Below are positions 54,389 to 61,875 of a stretch of DNA of 64,000 bases, piece by piece. A program made the position numbers and the translations under genes. The stretch's first letter is position 1, and each line of letters begins with the position of its first letter. The stretch is from Deltaproteobacteria bacterium (lineage in GTDB: Bacteria > Myxococcota > Myxococcia > SLRQ01), in assembly GCA_029210625.1 (NCBI GenBank), contig JARGFU010000026.1, positions 1 to 64,000 of the forward strand, in the 5' to 3' direction. The notes under the pieces were generated by a model, which was not told the origin of the DNA, made no database searches, and was given only the letters and a program-made list of their open reading frames with translations.

Positions 54389-55576
54389 TCAAGGAATCGC
54401 CGGGTGGGAGGCGCTCTCCTCGAGCGCGCGGCGGCGGCGGCGCACCGCCTTGCGCAGGGTCTCGAGCGCCTCGCCTCGCTGGTCGTAGAGGCGTCGCGGC
54501 TTGCGCCGGCCCTGCTTGCTGGAGAAGAGCGCGCTGACCAGGAAGGGGACCACCGCCGTCATGTCGCAGTGGACGTACTGGCTGCCCCGGGCCACGGCGT
54601 CGGCGCTGACCTTGCCCCAGGTGTGTCCCTCGCCGGCGGGGCAGGAGGAGAGGGCGCCGTTGTCGACCGGATCGACGCAGAACTGCAGGTCGATGTCGAA
54701 GCCCCGCGCCGGGACCTGGAGGATCTGGTCGAGGGTGGGCTCGCCCTGGAGGGTGTAGTTCTTGGGCACGCCGCCGCCGAAGATCCAGACCGCCGCCTTG
54801 CCCGAGGCGGTCTGCCGGACGTGGTGCTGCAGCGCCGCCATCTCGAAGACGTCCTCGGCCAGATCGATCTCCAGCTTGAAGTCGTCCGGGTAGAGCTGCC
54901 GCAGCTTCACCACGTTGAGGAAGATCGAGCCGTCCTGCACCGCGCCGACGAAGATGGGCACCCGCTTCGCGTAGCAGGTGGAGAGGAGCGAGGGGCGCTC
55001 GACCCCCAGGACCTTCTCGACCTCGTGGAGGGCCTTGCCGAGGAGGAAGTGCAGCTCGGGGGTGGTCATCTTCCGCTGGAACTCGGGGCGCATGAGGATC
55101 GCCGAGAAGAGGCGATCGGTGTCGAGGAGGGTCTCCTCGACGAAGCCCAGGTCGTAGATGCGGATCACCCGGGCCAGGCGGTAGGCGAGATCGCCGCCCT
55201 CGGGATCGACCTCGCGGATGCGGTGCCCGATGACCCGGTGGGCGTCGTGGTAGAGGTTCGCGCCGGTGGTGGTCAGGCAGGAGACGACGCCGCGCTCGAT
55301 CAGCGGGATGATCACGCTCTGGTGGAAGCCCGCCGGCGTCATGGCCCCGGAGAGGGTGAGGAAGATCGCGTGGTCCTCGGCCATGCTGCGCTCCATCAGC
55401 CGGTAGGCGTCGCGCACCTGACGGCCGACGAAGGCCGGGAAGGCGTGCTCGAGGAGGTCGAGGGGACGCTCCTTGCCGGTGATCGGCCGGGGGTCGACCT
55501 CGGGGGCGCGGGCGAAGTGGCGCTCGAGGGTGCGGGTGCTGTGCTTGGGCTTGGTGGGGTCCTTGCGCGTGGCCAT
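54389..55576 (-). CDS. Deoxyhypusine synthase-like protein
   Basis: 395 residues. It matches the deoxyhypusine synthase fold: LSGAMTPAG, TTTGANLYHD, and the active-site lysine Lys272 in FGGGVPKNY. Bacteria lack eIF5A; characterised bacterial relatives make homospermidine or similar polyamines, so a spermidine-using role is the best guess. AGGAG precedes the ATG. The C-terminus is strongly basic. Confidence 0.87.
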   Translation of the reverse strand: MATRKDPTKPKHSTRTLERHFARAPEVDPRPITGKERPLDLLEHAFPAFVGRQVRDAYRLMERSMAEDHAIFLTLSGAMTPAGFHQSVIIPLIERGVVSCLTTTGANLYHDAHRVIGHRIREVDPEGGDLAYRLARVIRIYDLGFVEETLLDTDRLFSAILMRPEFQRKMTTPELHFLLGKALHEVEKVLGVERPSLLSTCYAKRVPIFVGAVQDGSIFLNVVKLRQLYPDDFKLEIDLAEDVFEMAALQHHVRQTASGKAAVWIFGGGVPKNYTLQGEPTLDQILQVPARGFDIDLQFCVDPVDNGALSSCPAGEGHTWGKVSADAVARGSQYVHCDMTAVVPFLVSALFSSKQGRRKPRRLYDQRGEALETLRKAVRRRRRALEESASHPAIP

Positions 55577-55674
55577 GGCGTTCTCCTTCTTCCCCGGGGC
55601 TCATAGCACGAGAGGCCTCGTCCCACCCACGAAAGGAAAGTTGACCGGGGCCGATACCGCGCTAGCGTCGAGGC

Positions 55675-55860
55675 GTGCCCCCGACCAAACCAGAGCGCCC
55701 CGTGGAGAGGAGCTGGCTGGACCAGATCACTCGGAGCCCCGGCCTCGACGAGGCCATCGCGTCCTTCGTGGGATCGATGGCCTTCCTGCGCCGGATGGGG
55801 CTCGCCGACGAGGAGATCCGGCGCCTCTGCCAGCAGGATCCCGGGAAGTCGCCCCGCTAG
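55675..55860 (+). CDS. Small hypothetical protein, 61 residues
   Basis: GTG start. Helical and charged (WLDQITRSPGLDEAIASFVG, LADEEIRRLCQQ). A TTGACC (55641) and weak TAGCGT precede it. No recognised family. Low-complexity shadowing is not evident. Confidence 0.5.
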   Translation: MPPTKPERPVERSWLDQITRSPGLDEAIASFVGSMAFLRRMGLADEEIRRLCQQDPGKSPR

Positions 55861-55909
55861 TCCACAAACCGGCGAAGCCTGTCCGACCGGGATAGACTCG
55901 CGGATCGAA

Positions 55910-56725
55910 GTGGTTCTCTGGCGACATCCGCCCACCCGGTCGAGGTGGGCGCTCCTCTTCCTCGCCGCCCTGCTCGCCGGGGCGCCGCAGGCGCGCGCCC
56001 TGGCCGAGGTGGCCGAGGCCCTCTCGCCGGCCGAGGCGGCCGAGGGGTGGCAGCCCTGGACGGAGGAGGAGCAGCACGAGGAGGAGGACGAGGCGCCGAG
56101 CGATCCCGGCGGCCTGAAGGTGGCCTCGGCCGCCCCGGGCGAGCGGCCCCTCCACCTGAGCGCGCCGCCCCTCCTGCGGGTCGCGCAGGGCGAGGTCGTG
56201 GACCTCGGCGCCCTCTACCACTCGCGCTACCGCTTCCGGATGAACATGGCCTACGGCGCCGCGGGGGTGACCGCCGCCGGCATCCTCCCCTTCTCGGCGG
56301 CGGTGGCCCTCCACGAGATCTGGCCCTGCGGGGGGCGCGACTGCATCAGCGTGACCACCGCGATGGGGCTCTTCGGCCTGGGGGGCCTCTCCCTCTTCCT
56401 GATCGGCGCTGGCGCGATGGCCCACTGGTCCACCGTGGCGGCCCACGCCCTCTACGATCCGAAGGCGCCCGCCGGCGCGATCTGGATGGGGCGGACCGCC
56501 TTCGTCCTCTGGGCGATCTCCGAGGTCCTGCTCACCCTCGCCATCGTCGGGCCGGGCGCCGGGCTCTTCTGGGCCGGCACCCTCTTCGGCTTCTTCTCGA
56601 TCCCCTTCGCCATCGGACAGATGGTCTCGACAACCCTGCGCCGCCGGGATCGTGATCCCGGCACCCGGATCGCGGGCTGGCCGGTCGCGCCGGTCCCCCT
56701 CGCTCAGTGGAGACTCGCACCATGA
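55910..56725 (+). CDS. Hypothetical multi-pass membrane protein
   Basis: 271 residues. Signal peptide, then an acidic stretch (EEEQHEEEDEAPSD), then about four transmembrane helices and a basic C-terminus. GTG start 11 bases after a TAGACT. Its stop overlaps the next gene (ATGA), so it is probably cotranscribed with the 5'-nucleotidase. Family not recognised. Confidence 0.75.
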   Translation: MVLWRHPPTRSRWALLFLAALLAGAPQARALAEVAEALSPAEAAEGWQPWTEEEQHEEEDEAPSDPGGLKVASAAPGERPLHLSAPPLLRVAQGEVVDLGALYHSRYRFRMNMAYGAAGVTAAGILPFSAAVALHEIWPCGGRDCISVTTAMGLFGLGGLSLFLIGAGAMAHWSTVAAHALYDPKAPAGAIWMGRTAFVLWAISEVLLTLAIVGPGAGLFWAGTLFGFFSIPFAIGQMVSTTLRRRDRDPGTRIAGWPVAPVPLAQWRLAP

Positions 56726-58263
56726 GGCGCCGCTTCCCTCTCCCCCTCTTCCTCCTTCCCCTGCTGCTGATCGCCTGCTCGGCGGCCCAGACGCCGCAGC
56801 AGCCGGAGGGCGGGCTCGCCCCCGGGGAGCTCACCCTCTTCTTCACCACCGACGAGCACGGGCACATCGCCGCCCGCGAGAAGGACGGGCGGGTGCTCTC
56901 GGGCGCCGCGAACCTCGCCGGGCACCTGAAGGAGGAGGGCTTCTCTCCCGACGCGCCCGGGATGCTGCTGCTCTCGGGGGGCGACAGCTGGACCGGCCCG
57001 GCGGTCTCGGCCTTCTTCCAGGGGGAGTCCACCGTCGAGATCTTCGACGCCCTGGGCTACGACGCCGCCGCGCTGGGCAACCACGACTTCGACTTCGGGC
57101 AGGCCGTCCTCGCGAAGCGCCTGGCGCAGGCCCACCACCCGATCGTCTCGGCCAACGTGCTCACCGCCGAGGGGGAGCCCCTCCCCGGGATCGCGCCCTA
57201 CCAGCTCCTCGAGACCGGCCCCACGAAGGTGGGCATCCTCGGCATCTCCTATCCCGGCACCCCGCGGATCTCGGTGCCCGAGAACGTCGCGGGCCTGACC
57301 TTCGGCCCGGCGCTCGCCGCCCTCGAGGCCAACGTCCCGAAGATGCGCGAGGAGGGCGCCCAGGTGGTGGTGGTGCTCACCCACATGTGCGGGCCCGCCC
57401 TCCTCGAGCTGGCCCCCCGGGCCGCCGAGCTGGGGGTGGCGGTGATGTTCGGCGGCCACTGCCACGAGCGGGTGGTCGCCCGGAAGGACGGGGTGCTGGT
57501 GGTCGAGGGAGGCCACTACCTCGAGCAGCTCCACCGGGTGGACCTGAAGGCGAACCCGGAGACCGGCGCCTTGGTGGACGCCGAGGTCGAGGAGATCGCG
57601 CTCTCCTATCCCGCCGGCGGGAAGAACCCGGTCACCCCCGATCCGGCGATCCAGGCCACCGTCGATCGCTGGACGAAGAAGATCGACGAGCACCTCGGCA
57701 AGGTCATCGGCCACACCGAGAGCGGCATCGAGGTCGGCGCCGGGATGTACGCGATGGTCACCGACGCCTGGCTCGGGGCCTACCCGCGGGCCGACATCGC
57801 CCTCTCGAACACCGGCGCCTTCCGGCAGAACATCCCGCCGGGGCCCATCACCCTGGCGGACGTGGTGGCGGTGCTGCCCTTCGAGAACTCGCTGGTGGTC
57901 ACCGAGATCAGCGGCGCCGAGCTCCTCGAGAACCTCGCCTGCTGCGGCGGCGCCGTGGCGGGGCTGACCTACGAGCTGCAGGAGGGGGAGATCCGGGCCC
58001 GCCTCTCCGACGGCTCGCCGCTGGACCCCGGGGCGCGCTACCGCGTGTTGATCAACTCCTTCATGTACGGCGGCGGCGACGGCTACCTCTTCGGCAAGCA
58101 GGATCCGGACGCCGAGGACACCTCGATCCACTGGCGCGATCCGGTCATCGGCTGGATCCAGCGGGCCCAGACCTCGAAGGAGAAGCCGCTGGAGCAGCTC
58201 CTCGAGGATCGCACCCGCTTCCGGCCGCTGCCGCGGCCGACGGAAGGCGCGCCGGCGGAGTAG
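56722..58263 (+). CDS. 5'-nucleotidase/2',3'-cyclic phosphodiesterase lipoprotein
   Basis: 513 residues. Lipobox LLIAC (Cys19). Metallophosphatase residues include Asp44 and His46 (TTDEHGH), GGDSW, GNHDFDFG, and GGHCHE; the C-terminal nucleotidase domain has LSNTGAFRQNIPPG, LPFENSLVV and YGGGDGY. It would act outside the cytoplasm on nucleotides. ATG at 56722 overlaps the upstream stop. Confidence 0.93.
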   Translation: MRRRFPLPLFLLPLLLIACSAAQTPQQPEGGLAPGELTLFFTTDEHGHIAAREKDGRVLSGAANLAGHLKEEGFSPDAPGMLLLSGGDSWTGPAVSAFFQGESTVEIFDALGYDAAALGNHDFDFGQAVLAKRLAQAHHPIVSANVLTAEGEPLPGIAPYQLLETGPTKVGILGISYPGTPRISVPENVAGLTFGPALAALEANVPKMREEGAQVVVVLTHMCGPALLELAPRAAELGVAVMFGGHCHERVVARKDGVLVVEGGHYLEQLHRVDLKANPETGALVDAEVEEIALSYPAGGKNPVTPDPAIQATVDRWTKKIDEHLGKVIGHTESGIEVGAGMYAMVTDAWLGAYPRADIALSNTGAFRQNIPPGPITLADVVAVLPFENSLVVTEISGAELLENLACCGGAVAGLTYELQEGEIRARLSDGSPLDPGARYRVLINSFMYGGGDGYLFGKQDPDAEDTSIHWRDPVIGWIQRAQTSKEKPLEQLLEDRTRFRPLPRPTEGAPAE

Positions 58264-58275
58264 GGCCAAAGAAGA

Positions 58276-58306
58276 ACGCCCCCTCCCCGGCGCGGGGAGA
58301 GGGCGT
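58276..58306 (-). terminator. Terminator for the VWA gene
   Basis: ACGCCCCCTCCCC (58276-58288) pairs with GGGGAGAGGGCGT (58294-58306), one mismatch. On the minus strand it is followed by a T-rich stretch; no T-run on the plus side. Confidence 0.55.
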
Positions 58307-58353
58307 GGTGGGCGCGGGTTCAACCGTGACGCGCGCCCCCCAAGGAACTCCTT

Positions 58354-59559
58354 CTAGTAGGCGATCGCCGCGGCCTCCGCGGCCTGGGTCTTCACCAGGC
58401 TGCCGACCTTCTCGTCGAAGCTGTCGGCGCTCTTCTCGGCGTTCTCGGCCAGCCACTTCTCGCGCTTGGAGGCCAGGTCCTTCATCTCGGACTGGATGCG
58501 CTTGCGGTCCTCGGACTTCTTCTTGAGGTGCTCCTTGCGCTCCTTCACCGACAGCTCCTTGAGCTCCTCGGGCAGCTCGGCGGTCTTGGCGAGCTCGCCG
58601 TCGACGGCGTCGTCGCCGAAGTCGAAGGCGGTGACCAGGTCGGCCTTCGCGGCGGGCGCCGGGGCGGCCGGGGCCTTGGCGCGAGCCCGGAAGATGGCGC
58701 GCTCGGCGGAGGCGAAGCCGCCGCCGCTGCCGGCGGTGGTGGCGGCGGAGTCGAGGGCCGCGACGGCCTCCTCGCGCTTCGCCTTGCTGCCCTTCATCAC
58801 GTAGGTCTTGTCCATCTCACCCGAGAGGCGGGCCAGGTCGGCGTCGAAGGGGGTGGCCACGGCCAGCATCCCGCCGGTCTGGCTGATGGTCAGGAACTCA
58901 CCGCCGCCCAGGGAGGCGATCTGGGTGAAGTGGGTGCCGGTCTCGTCCCAGGTGCCGCAGCGGATGGTGTTGACGATGATGCCCTTGTTGGAGGCCCGGG
59001 TGACGGTCTTCTGGTAGGAGGGCACGTCCTGGTAGTCGTTGTGGGGCGGGGCGTCGCCGACCAGGAAGACCACCCGCAGGGCCCGGGTCTCCTTGTTGCT
59101 CCACTCGATCTTCTCGACCGCGTCGTGCAGCGCCTGGTTGACGTTCTCGGGGCCGTCGCCGCCGCCGTCGGCGTTCAGCGCGAAGAGGTCCTTGTAGACC
59201 GCGTCGAGGTCGCCGGTGAGCTGGCTGACCTTGGTCACGTAGGCGTCGCCCTTGTCGCGGTAGGCCACCAGGCCGACCCGGATCTCGGGGGTGGGCTTGC
59301 CCTTGGCCACCTCGTTGACGATGGACCAGATCTTCTGCTTCGCGCCGGCGATCAGGCCGCCCATCGAGCCGGTGGTGTCGAGGGCGAAGACCATCTCGAC
59401 CCGGGGGCGCTGGGTCTTCTCACGGGCCTGGGCGACCACCTTGGCGCCGCTCTCGTCGCGGTCGGCGCGGGCCGGGGTCTCCGGGGTGGCGGTGGTCACG
59501 AAGCCGCCGGAGATCAGGACGACGGCGAAAGCGGTCAGGGTTCGGCGCAGGATGGACAT
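58354..59559 (-). CDS. Secreted von Willebrand A-domain protein
   Basis: 401 residues. Signal peptide to about residue 32, then a VWA domain with MIDAS DTTGSM (61-66) and VVFLVGDAPPH. The C-terminal third is a charged helix (VKERKEHLKKKSEDRKRI). AAGGAG precedes the ATG. Extracytoplasmic binding role; ligand unknown. Confidence 0.88.
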   Translation of the reverse strand: MSILRRTLTAFAVVLISGGFVTTATPETPARADRDESGAKVVAQAREKTQRPRVEMVFALDTTGSMGGLIAGAKQKIWSIVNEVAKGKPTPEIRVGLVAYRDKGDAYVTKVSQLTGDLDAVYKDLFALNADGGGDGPENVNQALHDAVEKIEWSNKETRALRVVFLVGDAPPHNDYQDVPSYQKTVTRASNKGIIVNTIRCGTWDETGTHFTQIASLGGGEFLTISQTGGMLAVATPFDADLARLSGEMDKTYVMKGSKAKREEAVAALDSAATTAGSGGGFASAERAIFRARAKAPAAPAPAAKADLVTAFDFGDDAVDGELAKTAELPEELKELSVKERKEHLKKKSEDRKRIQSEMKDLASKREKWLAENAEKSADSFDEKVGSLVKTQAAEAAAIAY

Positions 59560-59657
59560 CTTCGGGCTCCTTCGAGAGGGGGGTTCGTTGGATTCCCCTC
59601 TCGATACGGATCTGCGCGGAATTGGATCTAACGCATTGTCGAAGAGGCGCCGCCGCG

Positions 59658-59663
59658 TATCAT
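59658..59663 (+). promoter_or_regulatory. -10 element of the YqeB-like gene
   Basis: TATCAT, six bases before the GTG start, again suggesting a leaderless message. Confidence 0.35.
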
Positions 59664-59669
59664 GCGCCG

Positions 59670-60503
59670 GTGGCAAGCGCGCAAACCCTCGTGATCATTC
59701 ATGGTGGCGGCGAGATGGGCTCGGCGGTGGGCCACGCCCTCCACCGGGAGGGTTATCGCCTGCTCGTCCTCGACCGGCCCCTGCCCGGCGCCCTGCGCCT
59801 GGGGGTGGCCTTCTGCGCGGCGGCGGTGGCGCCCGGGGGGGTGCTGGAGGTGCAGGGGGTCGAGGTGGTCCACGCGGCCGATCCGGACGCCATCGAGGCG
59901 GCCTGGGCGGCGGGGCGGGTGGCCCTCTTCACCGGGGATCCCGCGGCGCTCTCCTACCGCCCGGCGGTGCTGATCGACGCCCGGATGCGCCAGCTCACCG
60001 AGCCCCTGCAGCACCTCGCGCCGGGCGGCCCCCACGTCCTGGGCATCGGCCCGGGCTTCACGGTGGGGGAGGACTGCCACCAGATCCTGGAGTCGAACCG
60101 GGGCCCCGCCCTGGGCCGGGTGATCCAGGAGGGCAGCGCGGAGGCCCACACCGGGGTGCCGGGCGAGGTCCAGGGCCTGCGCCAGGAGCGCATCCTGCGC
60201 TCCCCGGTGGCCGGGGTCCTCGAGCGCCGGGTCGAGCTCGGGGCCTTCGTCGAGGCCGGCGAGGTGGTGGCCCGGGTGGGCGGCCAGGACGTCACGAGCG
60301 GCGTCGCCGGCATGGTGCGGGGGCTCAAGCTCGATGGCGTGAGGGTGGGCGCGGGCCACAAGATAGGGGACGTGGATCCCCGGCGGGACCGGTCCCTGCT
60401 GCAGACCCTCACCGACAAGGCCGAGGCGCTGGGCCGGGCAGCCTGCACGGCCCTGGAACTTGCCGGGATATCGCCCCAGAATCAGCCGACCGCTTCGGAG
60501 TGA
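59670..60503 (+). CDS. yqeB: YqeB-like protein of the selenium-dependent molybdenum hydroxylase system
   Basis: 277 residues. N-terminal Rossmann-like LVIIHGGGEMGSAVGHAL, central RPAVLIDARMR and GIGPGFTVGEDCHQILESNRG, then a lipoyl/biotinyl-like barrel (RSPVAGVLERRVELGAFVEAGEVVARVGG). This matches the EF2563/YqeB family linked by context to selenium-dependent molybdenum hydroxylases. The three hydroxylase subunits follow downstream on the same strand. GTG start. Confidence 0.82.
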   Translation: MASAQTLVIIHGGGEMGSAVGHALHREGYRLLVLDRPLPGALRLGVAFCAAAVAPGGVLEVQGVEVVHAADPDAIEAAWAAGRVALFTGDPAALSYRPAVLIDARMRQLTEPLQHLAPGGPHVLGIGPGFTVGEDCHQILESNRGPALGRVIQEGSAEAHTGVPGEVQGLRQERILRSPVAGVLERRVELGAFVEAGEVVARVGGQDVTSGVAGMVRGLKLDGVRVGAGHKIGDVDPRRDRSLLQTLTDKAEALGRAACTALELAGISPQNQPTASE

Positions 60504-60559
60504 TCGCCTCTCTCGGCGGACCTCCCCATTCTCGAAGGACAACCCCAAGGAGTCGAAGG

Positions 60560-61414
60560 ATGTACCTGCGCCTGGAGAAGTACCATCGACCCGAGACCGT
60601 CGAGGCCGCCCTGCGCCTCCTCGAGGACGGCGGCGGGAAGGCCGCCCTCCTCGGCGGCGGGACCGACCTCAACGTCCATGGCCACGAGCACCTGGTCGAG
60701 GTCATCGACCTGCAGGCGCTGGGGCTCGGCGGGATCAGCCGGGAGGGCGACGTCCTGCGCCTCGGCGCCAGCCTCACCCTCGGCCAGCTGCGCCGGGCGG
60801 CCGAGCTCGAGGGCGAGCACTTCACCGCCCTGCGCCAGGCGGCGGCCGCCTTCGCGGTGAAGGGCATCCAGAACCGGGCGACCCTCGGCGGCCGGATCAT
60901 GGTCGACCGCGCCGATCAGGACCTCCCGCCGGCCCTCGCGGCCCTCGGCGCGCGGCTCGTGCTGCGGCGCCTCTCCGGGGGCGCGGTCGTCGAGGAGACC
61001 CTCGACTATCCCCTGGGCGACGCGCGGGCGGCGCTGGAGGGCGCCCTCCTCGTCGCCGTGCTCCTGCCGGTGGCCCCGGGGGCGAGCGCCCTGCGCCGCT
61101 TCGGCCGCAGCGCGGTGGATCGTCCCCTGATGAGCGTCGCCGCGGCGGTCTCCGGCGAGACCGTGCGGATCGCCGCCAACCTCCAGGGGCCCGGCGCGGC
61201 GGATCTGAAGCGCTTCGAGCTGACCGAGCAGCTGGCCGCGGCCTGGCTCGCGGCCCGGCCGGCGGACTGGCGGGACCAGGCCCGGGGGAGCCTGCTCATC
61301 GAGGCCGCGGCCTTCGAGGATCCCTGGGCCAGCGGTGAGTACCGGAAGGATCTCTGCGCCACGCTGGCCCTGCGGGCCCTGGCCGCCGTGCTCGGCGAGG
61401 AGGAGGTGGCATGA
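60560..61414 (+). CDS. Molybdenum hydroxylase FAD subunit
   Basis: 284 residues, FAD_binding_5 type: LLGGGTDLNVHGH and GIQNRATLGGRIMV are the two FAD motifs. AAGGAG precedes the ATG. Middle electron-transfer subunit of a xanthine dehydrogenase-type enzyme. Its stop overlaps the next start (ATGA). Confidence 0.92.
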   Translation: MYLRLEKYHRPETVEAALRLLEDGGGKAALLGGGTDLNVHGHEHLVEVIDLQALGLGGISREGDVLRLGASLTLGQLRRAAELEGEHFTALRQAAAAFAVKGIQNRATLGGRIMVDRADQDLPPALAALGARLVLRRLSGGAVVEETLDYPLGDARAALEGALLVAVLLPVAPGASALRRFGRSAVDRPLMSVAAAVSGETVRIAANLQGPGAADLKRFELTEQLAAAWLAARPADWRDQARGSLLIEAAAFEDPWASGEYRKDLCATLALRALAAVLGEEEVA

Positions 61415-61875
61415 AGATCTCCCTGACGGTGAACGGCCTCCCGGTCTCCTGGGAGTGTGAGCCCCACGAGTTCCTCACCGAGGTGTTGCGGCGCGAGGGC
61501 CTCATCGGCACCAAGCGCGGCTGCGAGCAGGGCGACTGCGGCGCCTGCGCCGTGCTCCTCGACGGCGTCGAGGTGCCCAGCTGCATCGTGCTGGCCGCCC
61601 AGGCCGACGGTCACGAGGTGCTCACCATCGAGGGCCTGGGGAGCTTCGACGCGCCCCACCCGATCCAGCGGGCCTTCGTCGACGAGACCGCCATCCAGTG
61701 CGGCTACTGCACGCCGGGGATGGTCATCGCCACCAAGGCGCTGCTCGACGAGAACCCCACGCCCGAGGTCGGCGACGTGCGGGAGACCCTGGCCGGGCAC
61801 GTCTGCCGCTGCACCGGCTACGTGAAGCCCATCAAGGCGGTGCTCACCGCCGCCGAGAAGATGAGGGCAGAGTGA
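61411..61875 (+). CDS. Molybdenum hydroxylase 2Fe-2S subunit
   Basis: 154 residues. Plant-type cluster Cys38, Cys43, Cys46, Cys58; second cluster Cys97, Cys100, Cys132, Cys134 (QCGYCTPGM, CRCTGY). Overlaps the FAD subunit by four bases and the next start by one. Confidence 0.95.
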   Translation: MKISLTVNGLPVSWECEPHEFLTEVLRREGLIGTKRGCEQGDCGACAVLLDGVEVPSCIVLAAQADGHEVLTIEGLGSFDAPHPIQRAFVDETAIQCGYCTPGMVIATKALLDENPTPEVGDVRETLAGHVCRCTGYVKPIKAVLTAAEKMRAE

